A stretch of 64,000 bases of DNA from Ravibacter sp964562455 (GTDB lineage Bacteria; Bacteroidota; Bacteroidia; Cytophagales; Spirosomataceae), in the NCBI GenBank assembly GCA_964562455.1, contig CAZLTN010000020.1, forward strand, positions 6,236-70,235. The letters are read 5' to 3'. The notes under the pieces are model-generated. The model saw nothing but the letters and a program-made list of their open reading frames with translations, did no database searches and was not told the DNA's origin. The position numbers were made by a program, and so were the translations under genes. The stretch's first letter is position 1. Each line of letters begins with the position of its first letter. This document shows positions 53,892-62,885 of this stretch, one piece after another.

Positions 53892-55124
53892 CTATTCTCC
53901 CTCCCGGAAGTCCAGGTTCTTCCCGAAAGTTTCTTCCATTTTCAGCAGGGAGATAAATGCTACTGCAAAGCATGCAGTCCCGATCAGCGCGGCTGCCTGC
54001 ACTGTACCTGTATAAGGTTTAAGAAGCTGGAAAACCGGCAGCGTGATCAGCACGGTGGCCCGTACATTATTGGCCACGGAAGTGGTGACTGTTGCCCGAA
54101 GGTCAGTGCCAAACTGCTCGGCGGTAGTAGTCAGGAACATAGCGATATAGCCGATAGAAAACCCGAGCACTGCATAACACGCATACAATTGTCCCGCAGT
54201 TTGCAGCCACCCCGACAATAAAATCGCGGTAACCAGCAGGGTGGTACCCATCATAGCTCCTATCGCCTTCCTGCGTGAACGCAGCCAGTGGCTCAAAACA
54301 CCGCTGAACAGGTCACCGCTTACAATCCCGATGTAAGTATACAGCACACAGGAAGCTGCTGCCACACCCGTTATGCCCAATGCTTCCGCAATTTCATTGC
54401 CGAAGGTTGCGTATATCCCGATCACCAGGTAAGTCGGCAGCGCGATGCCCATGCAGCGGAGATAGCGGACCAGACGATCTTTCCTCGTCAGGAGGGTCCA
54501 CCATTGTCCGCGCTTACCGTCCGCCTGCGCCGCCCTGGTAAACAAATGGGATTCGAGCACTCTGAGCCTCAGCGCCAGCAGGATGATCCCCATTCCTCCG
54601 CCTATGAAGTAAGCGCTCCGCCAATCGGTCAGGGATACTGTAAAATAGGCCGCAATTGCCCCGGCAAGCCCTACTCCGGCAACAAGGGCAGCTCCCAGTC
54701 CACGGATTTCCTTGGGAAGAATCTCCGCAATAAGCGTTATCCCGGCTCCGAGCTCTCCCGCCAGGCCTATCCCGGCCACAAACCTGAGCAGGCTGTACGT
54801 CTCTACATCCTTCACAAAGCCACAGAGTATATTCGCTATGGAATAAGTAAGGATAGACGCGAAAAGCACCGATTTCCTTCCCAGCCTGTCGCCCAACACT
54901 CCCCAGAGAAAACCTCCGATCAGCAATCCTGCCTGCTGCCAGTTATAGATATACGCTCCCGAAACGGAAACCTGCGCATCGGAAAGACCGAGGGTCTTCA
55001 GGCTCGGCACCCTTACTATATTGAAGAGTAATAAATCGTATACGTCAATGAAATAACCGAGAGTCGCTACGATTACCGGGGCGCTGAAGAGCAGATTCCG
55101 GTTAACCGGAGAGCCTGGTGTCAT
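53892..55124 (-). CDS. MFS transporter (sugar/metabolite:H+ symporter branch)
   Basis: A 410-residue permease with 12 hydrophobic segments. Motif A (GVLGDRLGRKSVLF) and the helix-5 region (GLAGELGAGITLIAEILPKE, then IRG) are typical of the sugar and aromatic-acid MFS branches. The start at 55124 forms a TAATG overlap with the stop of the response regulator; an ATG five codons earlier (55139) is possible. Co-transcription with a LytS/LytTR pair suggests induction by a sensed metabolite, perhaps its own substrate. Confidence 0.9.
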   Translation of the reverse strand: MTPGSPVNRNLLFSAPVIVATLGYFIDVYDLLLFNIVRVPSLKTLGLSDAQVSVSGAYIYNWQQAGLLIGGFLWGVLGDRLGRKSVLFASILTYSIANILCGFVKDVETYSLLRFVAGIGLAGELGAGITLIAEILPKEIRGLGAALVAGVGLAGAIAAYFTVSLTDWRSAYFIGGGMGIILLALRLRVLESHLFTRAAQADGKRGQWWTLLTRKDRLVRYLRCMGIALPTYLVIGIYATFGNEIAEALGITGVAAASCVLYTYIGIVSGDLFSGVLSHWLRSRRKAIGAMMGTTLLVTAILLSGWLQTAGQLYACYAVLGFSIGYIAMFLTTTAEQFGTDLRATVTTSVANNVRATVLITLPVFQLLKPYTGTVQAAALIGTACFAVAFISLLKMEETFGKNLDFREGE

Positions 55125-55888
55125 TACTTTCCCATCCATTCTTTAAACTCGGTAGCTTTTTCACGGCTGATCAGAACTTCCCTGTCAATGTCGGGTTGAA
55201 GCTGGAGCTTCAGCTTTCCATTGAAATAATTATGAATCTGCGCAATGGCTTTTATATTAAGAATAAAAGCTCTGTTTGCCCGGTAAAACTGCTGAGGGTC
55301 AAGCATCTGCTCCAATTCCTCGATTGTGTAGTCCACTATGTACTTCTGCCTGCTCCAGGTTATAAAAAAACACACCCGTCCGTCGGCGTAAAAGTAAGCT
55401 ATTTCATTGATTTCAACAGACAAAAGCTTTTGTCCCTGCTTTACCAGAAAACGGGAACGCCAGGTTTTGGGCTGCTGCTGTTTAAGTTCCTGGATAAGCT
55501 GTTCGACATTCAGGGTAGAAGCAGAGAACCTTTGCTGCCATTGCTGGTATTTATCCAGCGCATTTTTTAGTTCACGTTTTTTAATAGGCTTTAAGAGATA
55601 GTCGACACTATTGACTTTAAAAGCCTGTAATGCATATTCATCGTAAGAAGTAGTAAAGATAACCATGCTCTTTATGGCGACATGATTGAATATTTCAAAG
55701 CTCTGACCGTCTGTCAGCTCGATATCCATCAGGATGATATCAGGATGCTCGTGCTGTAACAACCATTCTACCGAAGATTTAATGCTCCGGGTATTGCCTG
55801 CTATCCTGATCGAATCGTCGATAGATGTGAGCAACCGGCTCAGCTTTTCGGCGCCCAGCTGCTCGTCTTCAATAATTAATACTTCCAT
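55124..55888 (-). CDS. LytTR-family response regulator
   Basis: A 254-residue regulator: a receiver with phospho-acceptor Asp in ILMDIELTDG (near 56) and conserved Lys in LLKPIKK, and a C-terminal LytTR DNA-binding domain (EINEIAYFYADGRVCFFITW, ending EFKEWMGK). It starts 4 bases after the histidine kinase stop and overlaps the MFS start by one base. Confidence 0.94.
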   Translation of the reverse strand: MEVLIIEDEQLGAEKLSRLLTSIDDSIRIAGNTRSIKSSVEWLLQHEHPDIILMDIELTDGQSFEIFNHVAIKSMVIFTTSYDEYALQAFKVNSVDYLLKPIKKRELKNALDKYQQWQQRFSASTLNVEQLIQELKQQQPKTWRSRFLVKQGQKLLSVEINEIAYFYADGRVCFFITWSRQKYIVDYTIEELEQMLDPQQFYRANRAFILNIKAIAQIHNYFNGKLKLQLQPDIDREVLISREKATEFKEWMGK

Positions 55889-55892
55889 AGCG

Positions 55893-56924
55893 CTAATGAA
55901 TATTTTTAATCAGCGGTAATACCACCATAAATTCATCTACTGTTTCCTTGATTTCTACGTCAGGGTAATTCAGCAATTTGTATTTGGATATAATATTGCT
56001 CAACCCCACTTTGCTTGAAACCACCGCTTTGTTCTTCTTCTGCAGGTTATTGCTCACCACCAGCTTTTCATCCTGCGTATACAATTGCACAACCAGGGGT
56101 CTGTCCGGGTCCACAATATTATGCTTTACCGCATTTTCTATCAGCAACTGCAATGTCATAGGCGGCAGCAGCCACTCCTTCATGTTTTCTTCTATCCTTA
56201 TCTCCGGCTGGAAGCCGCTGTCGAAACGGGTTTTGAGCAGCATGTTATACGATTCAATAAAGTCGATTTCATTTTGCAGAGTTGTAAGCTGCTCTTCGTT
56301 GCTGCGTAGCAGATAGCGGTACACCTGGCTCATTTCGTCTACAAACTCTTCCGCCCTGTCAGGATTGGTAGAAATCAGGGCGGACAATGTATTCAGACTG
56401 TTGAACAGGAAATGAGGATTCACCTGCTCTTTAAGAGAGTTAAACTGCGTCTGCAGTTGTGCTTTTTTCAGTTGCTCCGCTTCCAGTTGCGAGACCCTGA
56501 TGCGGTTAAAGGATGCATCCGTTTCATATACCGCCTGGTTCACGATGGTACAGATAACGCCTGCCAAAAGGCCTCTCAGCCAGGTTTTGACGGTAAATTC
56601 GTAGCCCGATATATTGAGCAGATCGAACGCCAGGGCCATCATTGTAACAGACAGCGTTACGATCAGCATGTTAAGGAAGGAAAAAGTCAGCATTCTTTTC
56701 AAAGTATCCCTGTGCGAAGGATAGATTTGCACCATCCTCCAGGCCAGCTTATTCTGCACCATCCAGATGCCTGAAAGGATGAGAAATGCGGCCGTGGTGG
56801 CCGCGCCAAACGTTTCCAGGCTGGAGTAATAATTTTCACCCAGGATAAAATAGGTAGTAATGGCCAGTGTTGGCGGAAGTAAAACTACCATCAGCAATAG
56901 AGTGTTATTAGACTTTGGCTGCAT
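55893..56924 (-). CDS. LytS-like sensor histidine kinase
   Basis: A 343-residue membrane kinase: four N-terminal helices (residues about 8-140), then a His_kinase domain with phospho-acceptor His in LKEQVNPHFLFNSLNTLSAL (near 175) and a HATPase (MTLQLLIENAVKHN). It is the first gene of the kinase-regulator-MFS operon. The ligand is unknown. Confidence 0.94.
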   Translation of the reverse strand: MQPKSNNTLLLMVVLLPPTLAITTYFILGENYYSSLETFGAATTAAFLILSGIWMVQNKLAWRMVQIYPSHRDTLKRMLTFSFLNMLIVTLSVTMMALAFDLLNISGYEFTVKTWLRGLLAGVICTIVNQAVYETDASFNRIRVSQLEAEQLKKAQLQTQFNSLKEQVNPHFLFNSLNTLSALISTNPDRAEEFVDEMSQVYRYLLRSNEEQLTTLQNEIDFIESYNMLLKTRFDSGFQPEIRIEENMKEWLLPPMTLQLLIENAVKHNIVDPDRPLVVQLYTQDEKLVVSNNLQKKNKAVVSSKVGLSNIISKYKLLNYPDVEIKETVDEFMVVLPLIKNIH

Positions 56925-57029
56925 GGATCAAATATCGCAGAAAAATATACGCTTATGATAGGTCCGCGTACCAAACTGCTCAATCCTGTATCGAAACGTA
57001 GAAATAATGGTGTGAAATATCCGCGCCTG

Positions 57030-57875
57030 CTACTGTATTTCCTGCATCCATTTCCGGACAAAGGCCCTTGCCGGCTCCACCACCTCTTTACCAGCCCGGA
57101 AAGCCATTTTCCAATGTACGTTTTTGCTTTCATAGACAGGGTTTGAGAAATACTTTGTGCCTTTCTTCTCGTACAGTTCCGCATCAAAATCCATGTCTTT
57201 TGTTTCTTCCAGGAACTTCAGCAACCGCTGCTTTATAAATTGCCGGTGATCGGCGGGATATTTCGCTTCCCAGGTTGCAATCTCTTTCGCATAGGTATCA
57301 TCCCTGTTTTTCACCAAGATCGGGTAGCCGTTCCTATAGCCGGCGATAGATTTATTATCCGGGGCTTCTGCCTGCTCCAGTTGTTTCCGGATCGATTCCA
57401 GCACTTTTTCAAATATGGGCTTCATAGAGGCATCTGCCTGTTTCATTTTTTGCTCCACTTCAGCCATGCTCTTTTTTGCATTATCGATAATCTCCTGCTG
57501 AAATTCTTCCGGCGTTTTCACAATGGGCATAACCGGCTTCTTTTGTTCGCGCAATTCACCGTACTCTTTAATAAAACCGGGGCTGTCCACATATTGCTTT
57601 ACATATACCAGCAGGTTGTTGGTAACGGCAGCCCGGTCTCCCATGGCAATTTTTTTTATATTCTTCACGCCAAAAGCATCTACATAACCCGCTATCAGGC
57701 TGCTGCTTATCTTGCTGTCCGCATCGGCGTTACTGATGCCTAATTGCTTCAGAAAGTCATTTGCCGCTTTGTTATAGACAGTAAATGAAACCAGGAACAG
57801 CGAAAGAATTCCTGCTGCCAGTGTGGTTAAGGTCTTAATAAAAAAAATACGTTGTTGTACTATCCGGCTTATCAT
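57030..57875 (-). CDS. membrane-anchored or secreted protein of unknown function
   Basis: A 281-residue protein with one N-terminal hydrophobic helix (TLTTLAAGILSLFLVSFTVY), then a mainly helical, Lys/Glu-rich body with coiled-coil-like stretches (NAKKSMAEVEQKMKQADASM). No known motif was recognised. The downstream LytS gene starts 105 bases away on the same strand. Confidence 0.65.
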   Translation of the reverse strand: MISRIVQQRIFFIKTLTTLAAGILSLFLVSFTVYNKAANDFLKQLGISNADADSKISSSLIAGYVDAFGVKNIKKIAMGDRAAVTNNLLVYVKQYVDSPGFIKEYGELREQKKPVMPIVKTPEEFQQEIIDNAKKSMAEVEQKMKQADASMKPIFEKVLESIRKQLEQAEAPDNKSIAGYRNGYPILVKNRDDTYAKEIATWEAKYPADHRQFIKQRLLKFLEETKDMDFDAELYEKKGTKYFSNPVYESKNVHWKMAFRAGKEVVEPARAFVRKWMQEIQ

Positions 57876-58133
57876 GGCTCTAATTTTTTATTGTTTTCCT
57901 GATTAAAGTTTTTGGTTTTGACTGCGAATATGACCGCGACCAAAAGGGAAAGGAAGCAGGGATGTTATCAAACGGAAAGAATGATACATGAAACAACCCT
58001 TGAAACCGGTACGCCGGACATGCACAACTAACTAAACTTCGTACGCTTATTTCTCCGTTTCATTGCACGCTTCATTGGCTGCGGGTGTCGCTATATCCAA
58101 GTTTGTACCGGCATTTATCAAAATATAAATCTT

Positions 58134-58811
58134 ATGAGAACCGGATTCATTAAAAAAGCGGCTATGTGGTTGTTCCTGTTTATAGTATCGTATCTGCTGG
58201 TTGGCCATCTATTTCACAGGGTTATATTCCCTGAACAAAAACCGGCCATCCCCGGACATTTCAAACCCGGGCAGGTACTATATAGTAAGACTGAGGGGTT
58301 CCGGCAGACAGTAATCAAACACGAAAAAGGGCATGTACATTGTACGCTGGAAATGGAACCATATGCTGCCGGTCCGCCCAAACATATCCACGCAGATTTC
58401 GACGAAACATTCCAGATAGAAAACGGGGAATTAACGGTATGGGTAGACGGTAAAATAAAGAAATTACGCCCCGGTGAAGTTTTGCATATCCCAAAGGGGA
58501 TTCCCCATAAACCCTACAATGAAACTGCTGATACCATCCGCTTAAAAGGCTCTTTTGCCTTTCCTGAAAAGTTTGCCTTTAACCTTGTACAGGTGTACGG
58601 CATAATGGACAGCCGGGCCGGGTTTGAACAGTCTCCGGATATAGTCTTACAAATGGTCATGTTCCAGGACAGCGGCTTTGATTCCTATCTGGCCGAAGGT
58701 CCGCCGGTATTTGTTCAGAAAGCAATGGGATTTCTCATTACTCCATTGTCGAGACTCCTGGGATACAGGAGCTATTATAAGCAATACGACCCGTCGGTAA
58801 CGGAAAAGTGA
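58134..58811 (+). CDS. membrane-anchored cupin-domain protein
   Basis: A 225-residue protein. An N-terminal helix (residues about 8-25) is followed by a cupin barrel with metal-ligand motifs GPPKHIHADFDETFQIENGE and PGEVLHIPKGIPHKPYN. The cupin may bind or modify a small molecule. The next gene follows after 77 bases on the same strand and is probably linked. Confidence 0.83.
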   Translation: MRTGFIKKAAMWLFLFIVSYLLVGHLFHRVIFPEQKPAIPGHFKPGQVLYSKTEGFRQTVIKHEKGHVHCTLEMEPYAAGPPKHIHADFDETFQIENGELTVWVDGKIKKLRPGEVLHIPKGIPHKPYNETADTIRLKGSFAFPEKFAFNLVQVYGIMDSRAGFEQSPDIVLQMVMFQDSGFDSYLAEGPPVFVQKAMGFLITPLSRLLGYRSYYKQYDPSVTEK

Positions 58812-58888
58812 TAAAACCGTCAGGGGTATTCCAGGCGCATTTATCCTATTTCAGATAACTATTTTCAAAACAAATAATCGTCTTAATT

Positions 58889-59377
58889 ATGAACTTCAAA
58901 AACGTTATTTATGCATTTGCCTGCCTTTCTTTCTCTGTTGTAGTAGGGGCTGCCATTTATGAACACATTGCAGTAGTACCCGGATGGAGCGCTGCCCCGC
59001 CCGCTTCTCTCAGCATGTTCCAGGGAAAATACGGATTAAATCCAACCCCTTTCTGGATAGCAATACATCCTGTCACCCTATTGCTGCTGGCCGCCTCTAT
59101 CGCCTTTTTCTGGAAAACCGGAAGCAGACCGTACCTGCTCACCACATCTGTCGGCTATGTGATCGTATTGATCATCACATTTGCCTATTTCGTTCCTGAA
59201 CTGATCGCCATCACCGGCACTCCGTTTTCAGAGAACATAGATCAATCATTAATAAAACGGGCAAAGCAATGGGAAATGTTAAGCCTTGTACGCCTGGCTT
59301 TTTTGATTGTACTGGCTGTCACTGCATTTTTAGGACTGACTAAACCGGGAGTACAACGATCAAAATTATCTGCTTAA
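58889..59377 (+). CDS. four-helix membrane protein (DUF1772-like layout)
   Basis: A 162-residue protein with four hydrophobic helices and a WEMLSLVRLAFLIVLAV stretch before the last helix, matching the WxxLxxxR pattern of DUF1772-like proteins. The layout resembles the 44991-45521 product. Function unknown; it follows a cupin gene. Confidence 0.75.
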   Translation: MNFKNVIYAFACLSFSVVVGAAIYEHIAVVPGWSAAPPASLSMFQGKYGLNPTPFWIAIHPVTLLLLAASIAFFWKTGSRPYLLTTSVGYVIVLIITFAYFVPELIAITGTPFSENIDQSLIKRAKQWEMLSLVRLAFLIVLAVTAFLGLTKPGVQRSKLSA

Positions 59378-59381
59378 AAAG

Positions 59382-59422
59382 TGAGGCTGCCACCCAAAAA
59401 AAATTGTGAAGTGACAGCCTCA
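59382..59422. terminator. bidirectional terminator-like hairpin
   Basis: TGAGGCTG (59382-59389) pairs with CAGCCTCA (59415-59422), with a further CAC/GTG pairing inside an A-rich loop. It lies between two convergent genes. Confidence 0.6.
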
Positions 59423-59446
59423 GACTATAACAGGTTGGAAAGGGTT

Positions 59447-60028
59447 TTAGTCGGCAGAAAGGCCGAAATGCTTTGCGACTTCTTCATAGTCGTTAAAATC
59501 AACGCTGATCCGCCCGTTTTTCAACACATTGGCAGGAATAAGGATAATCCGGGTAGCATCCGAATTCAAAGTTCCGCCCGTGCTGACTCTCCTGACTACC
59601 ACAGAAGTCGAAGACATGTACGTCCTGAACTCACCCAATGTAGAGATTTCACCAGGTACTGAATACCATAAACTACCATTTTTGATATAGGTAAAATACG
59701 CGCTTTTTTCCAGGACTTCGCTCGTCGTACCGCTAAGGGGGAAGGTAACTATTGCCCCTATCGAATTCGCCCAGGATTTGGCCCCAAACCTGAACTGGAC
59801 AACCTCCGCATTCCCGGTATCACCCTTGTCGCCCTTATCTCCTTTGTCACCTTTATCTCCTTTGTCACCCTTATCACCTTTATCGCCCTTGTCACCTTTA
59901 TCCCCTTGTTGCCCGTCAGTTCCCTGGGGGCCTACTTCCGAATCGGATTTGCAGCCCTGGAAAACAATGGCAGGAGAACCACAAAAAAACATCCATAAAA
60001 CGGCCGAAAAAAATCTTAGTGTTTTCAT
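59447..60028 (-). CDS. collagen-like (Gly-X-Y) repeat lipoprotein
   Basis: A 193-residue protein. A signal peptide with a lipobox-like end (VFQGC, Cys26) suggests lipid anchoring. It is followed by 13 Gly-X-Y triplets (GPQ, GTD, GQQ, nine GDK, GDT), then a globular domain of about 120 residues (NAEVVQFRFGAKSWANSIGA). The collagen-like part may form a short triple-helical stalk presenting the head domain at the surface. The repeats are encoded with varied codons, so they are not a recent pure expansion. Confidence 0.85.
   Translation of the reverse strand: MKTLRFFSAVLWMFFCGSPAIVFQGCKSDSEVGPQGTDGQQGDKGDKGDKGDKGDKGDKGDKGDKGDKGDTGNAEVVQFRFGAKSWANSIGAIVTFPLSGTTSEVLEKSAYFTYIKNGSLWYSVPGEISTLGEFRTYMSSTSVVVRRVSTGGTLNSDATRIILIPANVLKNGRISVDFNDYEEVAKHFGLSAD
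59816..59932. repeat. 9-bp tandem repeats encoding Gly-X-Y triplets
   Basis: Thirteen 9-base units, nine of them GDK, with frequent third-position differences. They encode the stalk of the collagen-like lipoprotein. Confidence 0.85.
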
Positions 60029-60221
60029 TATTCTTCTAACAATTTAAAGTGAAACATCTTTAGACGACTGTTAGTCGACATCTCTGCCTGATCGGAAACA
60101 TGCGGACAATATTTTTTTTACCAGTAGCCGGCCACCGTCCTATATGGATATCCAAAATCACTAAATTGCCGTCTTACCGAAATGCCGTGCGGGCTTTATA
60201 CGCTTATTTTAAACGACATTC

Positions 60222-62870
60222 ATGCTGAAGATTACCTTTCCCCTTTTCGTTATTGCGCTGCTGGCTTATCCCTGGAGCAGCCGGTTTTTGCCTTTTTCTG
60301 AGCGGCCTGAAACCAGCCACCTGCCTGCTCCCGATTCCCTGTTCAATGCGAAAAGCTGGCCCTCAGACCTCGATGTGACTCCTTTCGCCGGTCCTTCGGT
60401 CGTTCCGAGCCCGGCCTGTCTTGCGGTAGCTGCCACCGGAGAGGTTTATGTAGGCGTCGACATGATCGGATCGCTCGGCAAGGAAATGGGCAAGGGACAT
60501 ATTGTCCGTCTCACAGATACCAACAATGACGGAAAATGGGACCAGCAGAGCATTTTTGCAAAAGTCGACAACCCGAGGGGGCTCCTTTCCATAGGTGACA
60601 AGCTGTATGTCCTGTATACAACTTTTTCGTCTGAAACGCAGAAGGCCTCCGGAATGGACCTGGTAGTTTTTGAAGACAAAAACCGGGACGGTGTGGCCGA
60701 CGGCCCTTCGAAGCCCCTTATCCGGAATATCTGCTCTCCCGGGTTTCTGCAGAGCAGGGGTACAGATCACGCCACAAATGGAATCCGCATGGGGATCGAC
60801 GGTTGGATATACATTGCTGTGGGAGACTTCGGGTTTCACGAGGCTATAGACCAAGCCGGTAACAAACTCACCCAGCTAGGAGGCGGGATCGTACGCGTAA
60901 GACCCGACGGAACTGAAATGGAAGTGTATACACATGGTTTGCGCAACATCTATGACGTGGCGATCGACCCGTATATGAACATCTTTACACGGGACAACAC
61001 CAACGACGGGGGTGGTTGGAACATCCGGTTCTCGCATCAGATCCAAACCGGGGAATATGGCTATCCTGTCTTGTTCAAACATTTTACCGAAGAAATCATC
61101 CCTGCCCTTGCGGATCTGGGCGGCGGCTCCGGCACAGGATCGATTTTCCTGGACGATGACCGCTGGCCCGCAGGCTACAACCAGACGCCCCTCATGGCCG
61201 ACTGGGGGCGGAATGAGCTCTTTATTCACCGGGTTTCGCCCGACGGCGCTACCTTTACACAGAAGGAAGAAACTTTTATCAAGCTTTCGCAGGTTACCGA
61301 CGTCGATGTCGATGCGTCCGGGCGGATGTACCTTTCGGCATGGGCAGGCGCCGGTTATTCGGGCAGTCCTGATAAGGGCTTTGTCGTAAGAGCCGTGCCG
61401 AAAGGATGGAAATTTGAAGCTTTTCCGAACCCTGCACGACTATCTTCAGAAGCGCTCGGGAAGGTCCTGGTATCGGCTCGCGGGACAGCGCGGCTGGCGG
61501 CGCAGCAGGAACTGCTCGGCAGGTCACAGAAAGAAGTAATGGCCCTGACCGAAAAAATCACTTCCGACAGGAAGCTCCCTTTATATGCAAGAGTCGCCGG
61601 AATGTACACTTACGCCCAGGCCGCAGGAGAAAAGGGGCTGCCGTTACTTGTGAAGCTGTCAGAGGAACGGGAAATGCGGGAGTTTGCATTGCGGGCGCTC
61701 GCAGACCGTCGGCCATCCCTTAAAAAAGTCCCTTCTTCTATCTTCCTGAGTGGTCTTAAAGATCCCTCCGACAGGGTTAAGATGGCTGCCATAATCGGAC
61801 TCGGGCGCCTGAACGCTCCTGAAGCAGCTTCAGAACTGCTGAAAATAACAGTACCGGAATCGTTCACCGCGCCTCCCGCAGGTACAGAAGGTCCGCATGC
61901 CACTCCAAACGGCTCAATAGTTTTACCTCACCTCGCAGTGAAAGCTCTTGTTGCCATGGGAGCGGAAGAGGCTGTCCTTTCTCAACTGCGCACCGGAAAT
62001 AACCGACTGGCGTTGTGGGCTTTACGATATATGCATACTGATAAGGCCGTCCGGGGACTATTGAGTGCCTACCCTCTTACCACCGACAACGGGTTAAAAA
62101 AGGAAATCGTCTACACCCTGGCGAGATTATACAAGAAGGAAGCCCCTTACGACGGTTCGTGGTGGTGGAGTACACGACCCGACACCCACGGTCCCTATTA
62201 TAAGGGTATCACCTGGGACGCTTCTCCTGCCATTAAGGATTTTCTGCTCCGGCTGAAAAGCGAGCCTGATGCCGAGCCGGATTTTTTCAGAGATCTGAAC
62301 GATAAATTCCGCCTCGAGATCAATGAATTCGGCTCCAACGAAGCCGTTGCGGTAAGAGAGGAAGTCAAGGTGGACCTGGAAGCGATCAAAAACAAGAAAG
62401 GGCAGGTCGGCGAATCTTCCATCGAAGACGTTATGCTAGCCATGGCCAGGATCCCGGGGAACGCTAAGGAGGGAAAAAAGATTTTTGAACAGCAAGGGTG
62501 TATCGCCTGCCACAGCATACGGAAAGATGAACCCATGAAAGGCCCTTTCATGGGACAGATCGGGTCCATCATGAACCGGGAGCAAATCGCCGAATCCATT
62601 TTAAAACCCGATGCCTCTATTTCTCAGGGCTTCGCCTCCGTTCTGATTATGGCCAAAGGAGACCAGTCTTATATGGGATTTGTCACCGAAGAATCGGCCG
62701 ACAGGGTAGTCATGCGGGATATTGCCGGGCAGGTTTATGTTATCAGGACTAAGGATATCATTTCCCGCCGGGAGCTGGAAAACTCCATGATGCCTGCCGG
62801 GCTCGCCAATTCCCTGTCGTATGAAGAGCTGGCATCGCTGATCACATACCTGTCGCAGCAAAAGGAATAG
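60222..62870 (+). CDS. secreted dehydrogenase-like beta-propeller / HEAT / cytochrome c protein
   Basis: An 882-residue exported protein. After a signal sequence comes a six-bladed propeller like those of PQQ-type sorbosone/glucose dehydrogenases (residues about 45-400; GWIYIAVGDFGFHEA, HGLRNIYDVAIDPYMNIFTR). A HEAT-like helical region follows (about 410-640), then a c-type cytochrome domain with heme site CIACH (760-764) and a later Met ligand candidate. Such proteins oxidise sugars or alcohols in the periplasm and pass electrons to the heme. Cofactor and substrate are unknown. Confidence 0.87.
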   Translation: MLKITFPLFVIALLAYPWSSRFLPFSERPETSHLPAPDSLFNAKSWPSDLDVTPFAGPSVVPSPACLAVAATGEVYVGVDMIGSLGKEMGKGHIVRLTDTNNDGKWDQQSIFAKVDNPRGLLSIGDKLYVLYTTFSSETQKASGMDLVVFEDKNRDGVADGPSKPLIRNICSPGFLQSRGTDHATNGIRMGIDGWIYIAVGDFGFHEAIDQAGNKLTQLGGGIVRVRPDGTEMEVYTHGLRNIYDVAIDPYMNIFTRDNTNDGGGWNIRFSHQIQTGEYGYPVLFKHFTEEIIPALADLGGGSGTGSIFLDDDRWPAGYNQTPLMADWGRNELFIHRVSPDGATFTQKEETFIKLSQVTDVDVDASGRMYLSAWAGAGYSGSPDKGFVVRAVPKGWKFEAFPNPARLSSEALGKVLVSARGTARLAAQQELLGRSQKEVMALTEKITSDRKLPLYARVAGMYTYAQAAGEKGLPLLVKLSEEREMREFALRALADRRPSLKKVPSSIFLSGLKDPSDRVKMAAIIGLGRLNAPEAASELLKITVPESFTAPPAGTEGPHATPNGSIVLPHLAVKALVAMGAEEAVLSQLRTGNNRLALWALRYMHTDKAVRGLLSAYPLTTDNGLKKEIVYTLARLYKKEAPYDGSWWWSTRPDTHGPYYKGITWDASPAIKDFLLRLKSEPDAEPDFFRDLNDKFRLEINEFGSNEAVAVREEVKVDLEAIKNKKGQVGESSIEDVMLAMARIPGNAKEGKKIFEQQGCIACHSIRKDEPMKGPFMGQIGSIMNREQIAESILKPDASISQGFASVLIMAKGDQSYMGFVTEESADRVVMRDIAGQVYVIRTKDIISRRELENSMMPAGLANSLSYEELASLITYLSQQKE

Positions 62871-62885
62871 GTTAAGGAGTAGTGT

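Noticed and set aside
59816..59932. 9-base tandem repeats considered as a CRISPR-like array
   Set aside because: There are no spacers; the units are in frame and encode Gly-X-Y triplets of a lipoprotein.
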